NCBI GenBank assembly: GCA_015904045.1
Contig: JABMDG010000056.1
Location: forward strand, 20,786-35,127
Reading direction: 5' to 3'
DNA: 14,342 nt
Source of the DNA: Nitrospira sp.
Lineage (GTDB): Bacteria > Nitrospirota > Nitrospiria > Nitrospirales > Nitrospiraceae
In this document: positions 1 to 7,560 of the stretch, one piece after another
Layout: each line of letters begins with the position of its first letter
Numbering within the stretch: the stretch's first letter is position 1
Notes under the pieces: model-generated
Told to the model about the DNA's origin: nothing
The model's input: only the letters and a program-made list of their open reading frames with translations
The model's database searches: none
Made by a program: the position numbers and the translations under genes

Positions 1-854
1 AGGTCATACCCGGCCACCCCAGGCATCACTCGTACCACGCCTTGGAGATTCACCAGACCCTGCAGACGATCCGGAATCGGGCGAGCACCGATAAAATCCG
101 CCGCGGCACGCAGGTCCAAATTGGACGCGTCGAGACGGCCATCGAACTGAAACAATGGGGCCGGCTCGCGGGGCGCGTTACCGGTGAGCGACACCGGCTT
201 CTCCGCGTGTTTGATCACACCGTCCAGGGAGACCGCCGACACACCGGCAGCACTCGGATGAACAGCCGAAAGATGGAGTTCAGCTGTCCCACGATTCGGT
301 CGAACCAGCAATTTTGCATCGACTCGCTCAAGGGGGAGCGAACGTACGCCATCCGTTCTGGAGGCATCAATCACCGTGACAGTGCCATTGACAAGCGTTA
401 CCTCCCGAATCATAAATATTCGAGCCATTGCTTCCAGTGTGTGCTGTCCGGTGTTGTCGTACTCCTTTAACCCTTCCGGGAGGTTCCACGAACCCGCCTC
501 ATTGCGTCGAAGCGTGAGAGTCGGCTCTTCAATCAACAACCGCTTGCCCACGAGTTGCTTGCGAAAGAGTGGCAACAGCCGCACGACGAGATCAACCCGC
601 TTGGCGGATAAGAACACCTGATCCGAATCGGGATCGTGAATCGTCACCTGGGAGAGTTCAACGCGCAGACGGGGAAGGATCACGAATTTGACACGATACA
701 CATCGAGTTTTCGCCCGAGGCTTTCCTCTAGCTGTTGCAGGACGAATTCCTTGAGATAGTCCACACCGGTCAACTGCTGGGAGTATGACAGGAAAGCAAC
801 AGCGGATACGACCAGAACGAGGATAAGGACAAGACCACGGCGCAATGCTGACAC
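1..854 (-). CDS. AsmA/DUF748-like envelope protein, N-terminal part (runs off left edge)
   Basis: The minus strand is open from a GTG at 854 to the left edge, about 284 codons without a stop. The product begins VSALRRGLVLILVLVVSAV, a short basic stretch and one hydrophobic segment, then continues with DYLKEFVLQQLEESLGRKL, followed by VELSQVTIHDPDS and RLLIEEPTLTLRRNEAGSWN. This pattern of an N-terminal anchor, a short helix that ends in a 'GRKL' turn and then repeated beta strands with 'I.EPTL.L.R...G.WN' is typical of AsmA/YhdP/DUF748 proteins. These are inner-membrane-anchored periplasmic proteins linked to outer-membrane lipid transport. The start is supported by an AAGGGG ribosome-binding site six bases upstream, and no in-frame ATG lies nearby. 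The C-terminal part, which would decide the subfamily, is outside the window. Family assignment rests on sequence pattern only. The gene is divergent from pgm. Confidence 0.75.
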   Translation of the reverse strand, partial: MSALRRGLVLILVLVVSAVAFLSYSQQLTGVDYLKEFVLQQLEESLGRKLDVYRVKFVILPRLRVELSQVTIHDPDSDQVFLSAKRVDLVVRLLPLFRKQLVGKRLLIEEPTLTLRRNEAGSWNLPEGLKEYDNTGQHTLEAMARIFMIREVTLVNGTVTVIDASRTDGVRSLPLERVDAKLLVRPNRGTAELHLSAVHPSAAGVSAVSLDGVIKHAEKPVSLTGNAPREPAPLFQFDGRLDASNLDLRAAADFIGARPIPDRLQGLVNLQGVVRVMPGVAGYD

Positions 855-1087
855 GCTATCCCCTTGAAAATACGTATAGGTTCGTGGGCATCTTACAGAA
901 AGAATGGAGTGAAAGCTAGAAACTCTGGGGGGATCCTTCAATTCGCGTTGAGAAAACATTCGTGCCGAACCAACACATCTATCAAAGGCTCTCCCTGCGA
1001 TCACATGGTTTCCGCTTTCGAGAACTGAATATCCCTGATCTGGCCCCCCTAGTTGACAGTCGCTGGACTCTGAGGCTACACCTCTCT
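855..1087. promoter_or_regulatory. Divergent promoter region between asmA-like gene and pgm
   Basis: This 233-bp divergent gap must hold the start signals for both neighbours. On the plus strand a consensus -35 hexamer TTGACA lies at 1053-1058. The best -10 at an 18-base spacing is only TACACC (1077-1082), which would put transcription start almost on the pgm ATG and imply a leaderless or nearly leaderless message. On the minus strand TATACG at about 870-875 could serve as a -10 for the AsmA-like gene, with a poor -35. An open frame continues upstream of the pgm ATG to a GTG at 962, but those 42 codons do not resemble any part of the phosphoglucomutase family. I treat them as untranslated. 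Confidence 0.3.
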
Positions 1088-2734
1088 ATGGCTATTCACC
1101 CGCTTGCCGGTAGACCTCCCCTGCCTTCCATGCTCGTCGATATCCCGGTCCTCTTGGCCGCGTATCTGTCCGAGAAACCGGACTCCGCCATTCGAGAGCA
1201 GCGCGTGGCCTTTGGAACGTCCGGCCACCGAGGGTCATCCTTCAAGAAAAGCTTCAATGAGCCGCATATTCTAGCTGTTACTCAAGCGATTTGTGACTAC
1301 CGCGCCAGTCAGGACACGACTGGCCCGCTGTTCCTGGGCTGCGATACCCATGCGCTCTCGAAACCGGCTTTTCAGACAGCCCTCGAAGTCCTAGCCGCCA
1401 ATCACGTCGAGGTTATGATCGACAACGACGGGGGCTATACCCCAACGCCGGTCATTTCCCACGCGATCCTCTCTCACAATCGTGACCGCACCTCCGGCTT
1501 GGCCGACGGCATCGTCATTACCCCATCACATAACCCGCCGGAAGACGGAGGCATCAAATACAATCCGCCGCAGGGCGGCCCGGCAGAGACCGCAGTCACG
1601 AAGTGGATCGAAGATCGGGCCAACGCCTTGCTGGCGAAGGAGCTTGCCGGCGTGCACCGCGTGTCCACTGAAGCTTCCAGACATGCACGCACCATCCATC
1701 GACACGATTACATGACTGCCTATGTCGGCGACCTCGGCAATGTCATTGATATGGATGTGATTCGATCCGCCAAACTGAAATTAGGCATCGACCCGCTCGG
1801 CGGCTCCGGCATCGCCTACTGGGTACCGATCGCGGAACGCTACGGACTGAATATTGAGATTGTCAATCCGGCCGTCGATCCCACCTTCCGCTTCATGCCG
1901 TTAGACTGGGACGGAAGGATCCGGATGGATTGTTCCTCCCCCTTTGCCATGGCGAATCTGATCGCCATGAAGGACCGTTTCGACGTGGCCTTCGGTAACG
2001 ACGCGGACAACGACCGGCATGGCATCGTCACTCGGTCAGGGTTGATGAATCCCAATCATTACCTCGCCGTCTCGATCGCCTATCTTTTCGCCAATCGTCC
2101 CGGCTGGAACGCCACTGCCGGTATCGGCAAGACATTGGTGAGCAGCAGCCTCATCGACCGGGTCGCGGCCAAGCTCAAACGAACGCTCGTCGAGGTACCA
2201 GTCGGGTTCAAGTGGTTTGTGAGCGGCTTGCTCAATGGTTCGCTCGGTTTTGGCGGTGAAGAAAGTGCGGGGGCCTCGTTTCTGCGCCGTGACGGCACGG
2301 TCTGGTCCACCGATAAGGACGGCATCATCATGGACCTGCTCGCAGCCGAGATGATGGCTAAAACCGGGAAAGACCCGGCCCAACTCTATCGTGAGCTGAC
2401 CGTTGAACTGGGCGAACCAGTCTACGAACGGATCGACGCCCCCGCCACGCCAAAGCAGAAGACCATTCTCTCACAATTGTCCCCCGATCAGGTCAGAGCC
2501 TCAGCCTTGGCTGGCGACAAGATCACAGCCATGCTGACGAGCGCTCCCGGTAACGGGGCCGCCATTGGAGGACTCAAGGTGGTCACCACACAAGGCTGGT
2601 TCGCCGCCCGACCGTCCGGCACGGAGGATGTGTACAAGCTGTATGCCGAGAGCTTCTGCGGGAGGGAACATCTGAAAAGGATACAGGAAGAAGCACAGGC
2701 CCTCATCACCAATGCATTAACCTCCTCAGCATAA
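1088..2734 (+). CDS. pgm: Phosphoglucomutase, alpha-D-glucose phosphate-specific
   Basis: Interconverts glucose 1-phosphate and glucose 6-phosphate in the cytoplasm, linking glycogen, sugar-nucleotide and central carbon metabolism. Four hallmark loops are present and correctly spaced (numbering from the ATG at 1088). They are the phosphoserine loop TPSHNPP with Ser147; the magnesium loop [10 protein letters not shown] with Asp305, 307 and 309; the sugar-specificity loop GGEESAG with Glu391, Glu392 and Ser393; and the phosphate-binding loop RPSGTED starting at Arg508. The N-terminal [11 protein letters not shown] motif is also there. Starting at 1088 ([10 protein letters not shown]) gives 548 residues, close to the roughly 546 of E. 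coli Pgm, and the N-terminus matches the family. The longer frame from the GTG at 962 adds 42 unrelated residues. The gene lies 13 bp before a methyltransferase on the same strand, so the two are probably cotranscribed. Confidence 0.95.
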   Translation: MAIHPLAGRPPLPSMLVDIPVLLAAYLSEKPDSAIREQRVAFGTSGHRGSSFKKSFNEPHILAVTQAICDYRASQDTTGPLFLGCDTHALSKPAFQTALEVLAANHVEVMIDNDGGYTPTPVISHAILSHNRDRTSGLADGIVITPSHNPPEDGGIKYNPPQGGPAETAVTKWIEDRANALLAKELAGVHRVSTEASRHARTIHRHDYMTAYVGDLGNVIDMDVIRSAKLKLGIDPLGGSGIAYWVPIAERYGLNIEIVNPAVDPTFRFMPLDWDGRIRMDCSSPFAMANLIAMKDRFDVAFGNDADNDRHGIVTRSGLMNPNHYLAVSIAYLFANRPGWNATAGIGKTLVSSSLIDRVAAKLKRTLVEVPVGFKWFVSGLLNGSLGFGGEESAGASFLRRDGTVWSTDKDGIIMDLLAAEMMAKTGKDPAQLYRELTVELGEPVYERIDAPATPKQKTILSQLSPDQVRASALAGDKITAMLTSAPGNGAAIGGLKVVTTQGWFAARPSGTEDVYKLYAESFCGREHLKRIQEEAQALITNALTSSA

Positions 2735-2747
2735 GTTTCATCACGTC

Positions 2748-3539
2748 ATGAGCAACCACACGGCGCGCTGGCCCCTGCCAACGCACGACTATTGGTCCAC
2801 GCCGTTCGCGGAATCGTTACTTCAGCACTTGGACCTGAGACCGGGCTTGCGGCTACTCGATGTCGCCTCTGGCCATGGTATCCCTGCTTTCTATCTGGCT
2901 GAACATATTGGCCCTAGTGGAGAAGTGTTAGCGGTGGATGTCAGTGCCGGCCAGGTCGCTCGCGCGAGGGCAATTCAAGGTTCCCAATTACCCTGGCTCC
3001 GGTTTGAGTGTATGGACATGCGCGTCCTGCCGTCTAACTTAGCGACCTTTGATCGCGTCACGGGCAATCTTTCCGTCATGTTCTTCCGGCCCAATCGGTT
3101 TGAGGCAGTCCGTGGGCTCGTCGAACGACTTCACCCGGGCGGCCAGCTTGTCCTGACCTTTCCGTCCTATGGCACATTCGATTCACTCTGGCAGGTGGTA
3201 GATCGAGTCATGATCCAGCAGAGGCGGATTATCGAGCGAGAGCGCTTTCAGACCTATTTGAATGAGCGACCGTCGGCGCAGGAGGGACGAGGTTGGCTTG
3301 AGAAACTTGATCTTGAACGGGTCGAGGCTATCGAGTATCCGCTCGAAGTCGCGACTGGACCAGGCCATGAATTTCTCCACCACCCGCTCCTTCGTGGGGG
3401 CTTTCTCGATGACGTGTTCGAATGTTTCGAGGACCAGTCCCTTGCCGAGCGATTCATGACCGACATCGCTCACGACATTACCCAATTCACTCCGCTGATC
3501 GCCCAGCGTTGTGTGCTCACAGGATGGAAAAAGATTTGA
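2748..3539 (+). CDS. Class I SAM-dependent methyltransferase, substrate unknown
   Basis: A 263-residue soluble protein with a Rossmann-type methyltransferase fold. Motif I is LLDVASGHGIPAFYLA (residues about 36-51), which binds S-adenosylmethionine. The acidic residue of motif II is Asp64 in VLAVDVS, and a motif III-like CMDMRVLP follows. The central FDRVTGNLSVMFF corresponds to the post-motif strand. The layout resembles the UbiE/Methyltransf_11 group, but nothing identifies the acceptor. It starts 13 bp after pgm with no strong ribosome-binding site, which suggests translational dependence on pgm. Its stop codon lies inside a hairpin (3536-3551) that serves the convergent operon. Confident as a methyltransferase gene; a specific function is not supported. 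Confidence 0.88.
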   Translation: MSNHTARWPLPTHDYWSTPFAESLLQHLDLRPGLRLLDVASGHGIPAFYLAEHIGPSGEVLAVDVSAGQVARARAIQGSQLPWLRFECMDMRVLPSNLATFDRVTGNLSVMFFRPNRFEAVRGLVERLHPGGQLVLTFPSYGTFDSLWQVVDRVMIQQRRIIERERFQTYLNERPSAQEGRGWLEKLDLERVEAIEYPLEVATGPGHEFLHHPLLRGGFLDDVFECFEDQSLAERFMTDIAHDITQFTPLIAQRCVLTGWKKI

Positions 3540-3553
3540 CCTTCGGGTCAAGA
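3528..3553 (-). terminator. Rho-independent terminator of the mrp-lipA-deacetylase operon
   Basis: The hairpin TTGACC/TTCG/GGTCAA (3536-3551) has a perfect 6-bp stem. Read on the minus strand it is followed by ATC and a run of five T residues (complement of 3528-3532), the usual intrinsic terminator layout. It lies about 60 bp downstream of the deacetylase stop. It overlaps the methyltransferase stop codon on the other strand. On the plus strand the loop is a C(UUCG)G tetraloop, which is very stable, but no T-run follows in that direction. Confidence 0.6.
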
Positions 3554-3608
3554 CAGCGATTCAGCATGACAGATGCGAGGGCGTGCCCTGCCGCTGCCTG
3601 ATGGAGGC

Positions 3609-4274
3609 TCACGGACTAATGGCAACCCGCCGGAAAACTTCCGCGTACGCACCGGCCGGAGCGGCTGCTTTGGGATCGGCGAACACGGCGCGCCAGCGGT
3701 TCAACCCCAACACGCCTTCCCCATAGGGGATCGTCGCCACCTGACTTTGATGTTCCGCGATCGCGAGCAGCTTCTTGGCCACAACGGAATCGATGTACTC
3801 AAGCCGGTCCCAGGTTGCCAACGGTCCCCAGACTTCATACGCCCAGAGACCGGCGGGCGGGACGATACCTGACTCCAGGATGCTTTCCCGCGCCAATTGT
3901 CCGGCCAACCGATGGGCCGGATGCCGATCCGCTTCTTCATCCAACGTATAGACCTCGGCCGGCTGCAACTGCACGAGCAGCTCAATCAATTTCCGTTTAA
4001 CTGCCTGGGTATCAATCTCCTCGGTGGCATCGGGCTGATCGCAGAAGAGCACGTCATGCACTCCCAACGTCCGTGCAGCCCGCAGAGCCTCTCTTCGTCT
4101 CACCGTCGCCATCTCTCGCTCAGTCCAGCCGAAGGGATTCGAGGCACGACCACCGTCCGTCAGGATCAGGGAGGTCAGTACGGCCTGGGACTCGACTAAT
4201 TTCACAGCGGTTCCGCCCATCCCGATTTCCATATCGTCTGGATGAGCGCCGACGATGAGAATATGGCGGCTCAT
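3609..4274 (-). CDS. PIG-L/LmbE-family N-deacetylase (BshB1-like), copy 1
   Basis: A 221-residue zinc-dependent deacetylase of the PIG-L family, which removes acetyl groups from N-acetylglucosaminyl substrates in thiol cofactor (bacillithiol, mycothiol) or glycolipid synthesis. The catalytic and metal motif AHPDDMEIGMGG has His11, Asp13 and Asp14, and the second metal motif RHPAHR has His118 and His121. The C-terminal part (KKLLAIAEHQSQV, then AGAYAEVFR) resembles BshB1 enzymes, but the natural substrate is not shown. The start has an AGGA ribosome-binding site seven bases upstream and sits 9 bp after lipA, so they are cotranscribed. It is the last gene of its operon and is followed by a terminator. 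A second copy, by eye about 78% identical in protein, lies at 10327-11004, again directly after lipA. Confidence 0.88.
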   Translation of the reverse strand: MSRHILIVGAHPDDMEIGMGGTAVKLVESQAVLTSLILTDGGRASNPFGWTEREMATVRRREALRAARTLGVHDVLFCDQPDATEEIDTQAVKRKLIELLVQLQPAEVYTLDEEADRHPAHRLAGQLARESILESGIVPPAGLWAYEVWGPLATWDRLEYIDSVVAKKLLAIAEHQSQVATIPYGEGVLGLNRWRAVFADPKAAAPAGAYAEVFRRVAISP

Positions 4275-4283
4275 AACCGTGTC

Positions 4284-5249
4284 CTATACTTTCTTCTTGG
4301 ACACCTGCCGCTCCGCATGATACGAGCTGCGAACAAGCGGGCCCGATTCGACATGGGCGAAACCCATCGCAAGGCCTTCTTCCTTCAGCGACTGAAAGTC
4401 AGAGGGATCATAGAATCGGGCCACAGGGAGATGCTCTCTGGTCGGCTGAAGATACTGGCCTATGGTGATGATGTCACAGTCCACGTTCCGAAGATCCCGC
4501 ATGACCTCGCGGGCCTCGTCCAGCGTCTCTCCCATACCCAAGATCAAACCCGACTTGGTCGTCATCCCCTGATCTTTCGCTCGGTGTAGCAACTCAATTG
4601 ACCGCTGATACTTGCCTTGCGGCCTGATCGACGGAAATAGCCGGGAGACTGTTTCGATGTTGTGATTCAGAATCTCTGGTTTCTCCGCACACACCATCGC
4701 CAGCGCATCCTCACTGCCTTCAAAATCGGGAATCAAGACTTCGATCGTGCAGCCCGGGCTAAGCCGTCTGGTCTGCCGGATCGTTTCTGCGAACACCCCC
4801 GCCCCGCCGTCCGGCAATTCATCGCGATTGACCGAGGTAATGACGGCATGATGCAGCCCGAGCGCCTGCACCGCTTCAGCCACCCGCATCGGCTCCTCGT
4901 GATCCACGGCATGCGGGCGGCCCGTTTCCACCGAGCAATAATGGCACCGTCTGGTACAGATATCGCCCAGGATCAAAAACGTGGCCGTACGGGCGTTCCA
5001 ACATTCCCAGCGATTTGGACAGCGCGCTTCTTCGCAGATGGTATGGAGATTGAGCCGTTCCATCGTCTGCTTGATGTCCAGATAGTCCGGACCGGTTGTG
5101 GCTTGGACTTTGAACCAAGATGGGAGGCGCGGACGGGCAATGTGATCTGAAGGGCCGAGAGCTGAGAGCTGAGGGCTGAGGGCGGGAGAAGAATCGGAGG
5201 AACTCATGCCCGACGAGGATCGGAGACGATCAAGGGGGATAAAGCTCAT
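4284..5249 (-). CDS. lipA: Lipoyl synthase, copy 1
   Basis: Radical SAM enzyme that inserts two sulfur atoms into protein-bound octanoyl groups to make lipoamide on 2-oxoacid dehydrogenase E2 subunits and glycine cleavage H protein. Both cluster motifs are intact: the auxiliary cluster CX4CX5C (Cys72, 77, 83) in CEEARCPNRWEC and the radical SAM CX3CX2C (Cys98, 102, 105) in CTRRCHYC. The C-terminal RSSYHAE carries the conserved serine ligand (Ser308/309). I start it at the ATG at 5249 (MSFIPLDRL) because this ATG overlaps the TGA of the upstream gene (ATGA), a translational-coupling arrangement that copy 2 keeps. A GTG at 5282 would extend it by 11 residues. Compared with copy 2 it carries about 21 extra Ser/Pro/Leu-rich residues near position 14-36, encoded by an AGCTGAG repeat. 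Length is 321 residues. Confidence 0.95.
   Translation of the reverse strand: MSFIPLDRLRSSSGMSSSDSSPALSPQLSALGPSDHIARPRLPSWFKVQATTGPDYLDIKQTMERLNLHTICEEARCPNRWECWNARTATFLILGDICTRRCHYCSVETGRPHAVDHEEPMRVAEAVQALGLHHAVITSVNRDELPDGGAGVFAETIRQTRRLSPGCTIEVLIPDFEGSEDALAMVCAEKPEILNHNIETVSRLFPSIRPQGKYQRSIELLHRAKDQGMTTKSGLILGMGETLDEAREVMRDLRNVDCDIITIGQYLQPTREHLPVARFYDPSDFQSLKEEGLAMGFAHVESGPLVRSSYHAERQVSKKKV
5150..5215. repeat. AGCTGAG short-repeat insertion within lipA copy 1
   Basis: The plus strand reads GAGAGCTGAGAGCTGAGGG and then GCTGAGGGCGGG, three to four direct copies of a heptamer AGCTGAG/GGCTGAG. Copy 2 of lipA lacks the equivalent stretch of about 63 bp, so this is an insertion or expansion relative to it. 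It stays in frame and lies before the catalytic domain. The unit resembles the AGCTGAT repeats in the spacers around 12819 and 13950. Confidence 0.6.
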
Positions 5250-5620
5250 GAGGGGCTGTTCCTGTGCGAACCCTGCCGGCACCAGCTGAGCATTCTTGCC
5301 AGGAAGCCGGCTCGCCCCGGCTCGGCTTCCGGTGGATCGGGATATTCGACCCAGAGTTCCTGCGAGCCAAGATACAGACCGTTGCTAAAGCTCTTTTGCG
5401 TCTTGAGTTGCCGATAGCCCCGGCTCTGCAAGAGCTGGATCATGGCCAACAACGCGGCATCCTGGGTCTGGAACAACTCTGTCACCACACGGACCTTTTC
5501 ATATCGCAGCAGCGCCCGGTAGCTCTCCCCTGCCCGTTCGAACTCGACCGGCCGGCTGAATCCCCTGACTCGATCATCAAGTCCGGCCAGCTGATGCTTA
5601 TCACACCCCTCTAAGCTCAT
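5246..5620 (-). CDS. Conserved hypothetical protein of 124 aa, lipA-coupled, copy 1
   Basis: I do not recognise the family. The protein has 124 residues, is soluble and has no signal peptide or membrane segment. It contains RVRGFSRPVEFERAGESYRAL, followed by FQTQDAALLAMIQLLQSRGYRQLKTQ and ELWVEYPDPPE, a mixed alpha/beta pattern that could be one small domain. Coding status is well supported: a second copy at 11907-12281 has the same length with only about ten residue changes, differences fall mostly at third codon positions, and its TGA overlaps the lipA ATG in both copies. The ATG at 5620 lies 3 bp after the stop of the upstream gene. The tight coupling suggests a product needed in step with lipoyl synthase, but that is inference. 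Confidence 0.75.
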   Translation of the reverse strand: MSLEGCDKHQLAGLDDRVRGFSRPVEFERAGESYRALLRYEKVRVVTELFQTQDAALLAMIQLLQSRGYRQLKTQKSFSNGLYLGSQELWVEYPDPPEAEPGRAGFLARMLSWCRQGSHRNSPS

Positions 5621-5623
5621 ACG

Positions 5624-5989
5624 TCATGCCAGCGCGCGAAACACCGCCACGAGATCACTCAGCGCGATGGTTTTGTTGCGGAGCACCGCTCGTTCCGCCT
5701 GAATCGCATCGCGTAGCGTCTTGTCCGCCGAATCGGACTTCAAGCAGGAGGCGCCCAGCGCCAGAATACGGTCACACTCTTCGGTGAGTTTCCGTTTTAC
5801 AACGGGATTGGCGGAAAGAATCTCCAGGAGTTGCCGTCTGGTTTCATCAAGATGCGACTGAAGTTCCTCCTTCGGATTACCCGCGCGAGCGGCGTCATCG
5901 GAACAGCGATCGAGATACTGGGTCAAAAACACGTAGAGGCGCACGAGCGCAGCAGCGAGATCGGTTTGATCTTTGGCGGTCATAGCCAT
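5624..5989 (-). CDS. Hypothetical helical protein, 121 aa
   Basis: Not recognised. From the ATG at 5989 it encodes MAMTAKDQTDLAAALVRLYV and about 100 further residues, predicted almost entirely helical and rich in charged heptad-like segments (EELQSHLDETRRQLLEIL, then KRKLTEECDRILALG). It ends IALSDLVAVFRALA. The ATG at 5989 has a GGAAGA ribosome-binding site five bases upstream and is preferred to the GTG at 6010. It sits between the Rieske gene and the 124-aa gene in a tight minus-strand operon. Its last 14 codons reappear at 12285-12329, where they mark the edge of the duplicated block. Function unknown; a small helical accessory or dimerising protein is one possibility. Confidence 0.7.
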   Translation of the reverse strand: MAMTAKDQTDLAAALVRLYVFLTQYLDRCSDDAARAGNPKEELQSHLDETRRQLLEILSANPVVKRKLTEECDRILALGASCLKSDSADKTLRDAIQAERAVLRNKTIALSDLVAVFRALA

Positions 5990-6031
5990 ACGATTCTTCC
6001 GGCACAACACGTCTCTCAGAATACCGTCATC

Positions 6032-6063
6032 CGTGAAGCGTATCTCGCTGAGCCCGCTTCACG
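6032..6063. repeat. Hairpin with CGTGAAGC/GCTTCACG arms, in the gap after the Rieske gene
   Basis: An 8-bp perfect inverted repeat, CGTGAAGC (6032-6039) and GCTTCACG (6056-6063), with a 16-base loop, fills much of the gap between the Rieske stop and the next start. The left half continues as CGTGAAGCGTATCTCGCTG, nearly the same as 12793-12811. No T-run follows it in either direction, so it is more likely a mobile repeat, an mRNA-stability element or an attenuator than a terminator. Confidence 0.55.
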
Positions 6064-6065
6064 CT

Positions 6066-6371
6066 CTAGAGCAGCGCCTTCACATCCGGTCCCTCAACCT
6101 TGACCTGATATACCTGGACTTTCGCCGAAGGATTCTTGGTGCATTCGCCGGTGGTTACATCGAACTGCCATCCGTGCCAGGGACAGGTGACGATCTTCCC
6201 TTCGACTTCTCCCTCACAGAGCGGTCCGCCGCGATGGACACACGTGTTGTCGATCACATGGAACGTGCCACCCACGTTAAACACAGCCAATGTCTTTCCA
6301 TTGATCTCGGCCTCGAGACCGTGGCCAGGCGGCACATCACCCGTTCCCGCCACTCGTACATACTGCGCCAT
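6066..6371 (-). CDS. Rieske [2Fe-2S] protein, NirD/ferredoxin-like
   Basis: A 101-residue single-domain Rieske protein, likely a soluble electron carrier or a small subunit of an oxidoreductase. The cluster motif CXH-X16-CXXH is complete: Cys44 and His46 in NTCVHRGG, Cys63 and His66 in TCPWHGWQF. There is no signal peptide or membrane anchor, which separates it from cytochrome bc1 Rieske subunits. I start it at the ATG at 6371, with a GGAGG site five bases upstream, rather than the adjoining GTG at 6374. It lies about 20 bp after mrp on the same strand, so the two are cotranscribed and a shared role in Fe-S metabolism or redox supply is reasonable. Its exact partner cannot be named. Confidence 0.88.
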   Translation of the reverse strand: MAQYVRVAGTGDVPPGHGLEAEINGKTLAVFNVGGTFHVIDNTCVHRGGPLCEGEVEGKIVTCPWHGWQFDVTTGECTKNPSAKVQVYQVKVEGPDVKALL

Positions 6372-6391
6372 CACCGCCTCCGTTCACGCAA

Positions 6392-7267
6392 TCAGTTACC
6401 TGCAAAAGGTTGCTTGATCTTCTTCAGCAAACTGTCGATAGATGGGCCGCTTTTCTCAGTTCCGCTCAGCGCGTCCATGACCTTCTTGGCAATCTCTCGG
6501 AATGCCGCCGCCTGCGGCGACGCCGGGTCGGCCACGACGATCGGATGCCCGCTGTCTCCTCCGTCCCTGATGGCCGGATCGATCGGAATACGCCCCAGAA
6601 AGGGCACGCCGACCTTCTCGGCCGCCCGTTCGCCGCCGCCATGCGAAAAAATCTCTGTTCGCTCGCCGCAGTGACCGCAGACAAAATAGCTCATATTTTC
6701 GATGATGCCCAGCAGCGGCACATTCACCTTCTGGAACATAGCCATGCCCTTGCGCACATCGTAGAGCGCGACTTCTTGGGGTGTCGTGACGGTAATCGCA
6801 CCGGCCAGCGGTACCATTTGGGACAAGGACAGTTGCACATCGCCGGTGCCGGGAGGCAAATCGATCAACAGATAATCCAGCTCACCCCAGAGCACGTCGC
6901 GGAAAAATGCCTGAAGATACTGATGCACCATCGGACCGCGCCAGACGAGGGGCGTGTCTTCCGGCACCAGAAAGGCCATAGAGATGAGTTTCACCCCGTA
7001 GTTTTCCACCGGGAGAATCTTTCCATCTTGCTGTTCCGGCCCCTTGGTGCTCCCCATCATCATCGGAATATTGGGCCCATACAAATCGGCATCCAGGAGC
7101 CCGACTTTCGCGCCGGCCAGCGCGAGCGCGCAGGCGAGATTCGCAGCGACAGTCGATTTGCCGACACCACCTTTGCCGCTACTGACCGCGATTACATGCT
7201 TGACGCCCGGAATAAAATTGGCTGTCCCTTGCGGCGATTGTCCCCCGTGGGCATGTTCATCTGCCAT
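6392..7267 (-). CDS. mrp: Mrp/NBP35-family Fe-S cluster carrier ATPase
   Basis: A 291-residue P-loop ATPase that carries [4Fe-4S] clusters to apoproteins in the cytoplasm. It has the deviant Walker A motif GKGGVGKST (residues 31-39), LLIDLPPGTGD (Walker B region, about 133-142) and the cluster-bridging CXXC pair Cys197 and Cys200 in FVCGHCGE. It lacks the N-terminal DUF59/MIP18 domain found in many bacterial Mrp proteins and begins with a short tail instead. The ATG at 7267 has a strong GGAGGAG ribosome-binding site seven bases upstream. It heads the operon that continues through the Rieske gene to lipA and the deacetylase. LipA holds two [4Fe-4S] clusters and is a plausible client, though that is inference. 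Confidence 0.93.
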   Translation of the reverse strand: MADEHAHGGQSPQGTANFIPGVKHVIAVSSGKGGVGKSTVAANLACALALAGAKVGLLDADLYGPNIPMMMGSTKGPEQQDGKILPVENYGVKLISMAFLVPEDTPLVWRGPMVHQYLQAFFRDVLWGELDYLLIDLPPGTGDVQLSLSQMVPLAGAITVTTPQEVALYDVRKGMAMFQKVNVPLLGIIENMSYFVCGHCGERTEIFSHGGGERAAEKVGVPFLGRIPIDPAIRDGGDSGHPIVVADPASPQAAAFREIAKKVMDALSGTEKSGPSIDSLLKKIKQPFAGN

Positions 7268-7560
7268 GACCTACTCCTCCCTCGCTCCCGCGTCACGCAT
7301 CCGGCCGTGACACTCTTGTGTTATCGACTGCGTCATCATAAGCGATGCAGGAAGGGAAAGGAAATGGGTCGGTCGGACCAGGCTGACGATGGCCCGACCG
7401 GGACATCCTGAGCCGCATGGTTCGTGAAGGTCGTTGCGAAGTCGACCACGGTTCACGCGATACGAGCGACGCCACACTCCAAACTGTAATCGATGACCGA
7501 TGGCCGCTCTCCATGTATACTGAATTCATCTCAAGATAAGGCTTCTTCCTAGGAGCGCCC
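7268..7560. promoter_or_regulatory. Divergent mrp/putA regulatory region
   Basis: No gene of its own. For putA, a -35 of ATGACC (7493-7498) and a -10 of TATACT (7516-7521) are separated by 17 bases, and an AGGAG site (7551-7555) lies five bases before the ATG. For mrp, only the ribosome-binding site is clear. An imperfect hairpin lies between them: CGTGAA (7423-7428) and GGTCG pair with CGACC and TTCACG (7452-7457), with a four-base bulge. It could be an operator or another member of the CGTGAA repeat group. Confidence 0.45.

Noticed and set aside
42..621. Two plus-strand frames of 142 and 81 codons at the left end
   Set aside because: They are antisense to an uninterrupted AsmA-like frame that covers 1-854 and has a signal anchor and family-like strands. 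Neither shows a recognisable pattern.
962..1087. Extended start of pgm at a GTG
   Set aside because: The 42 added residues match nothing in the family, and the ATG at 1088 gives the normal length and N-terminus.
6410..7411. 333-codon plus-strand frame
   Set aside because: It is antisense to mrp, whose Walker A and CXXC motifs are unambiguous. The frame's sequence is Arg/His-rich, as expected of a GC-rich shadow.
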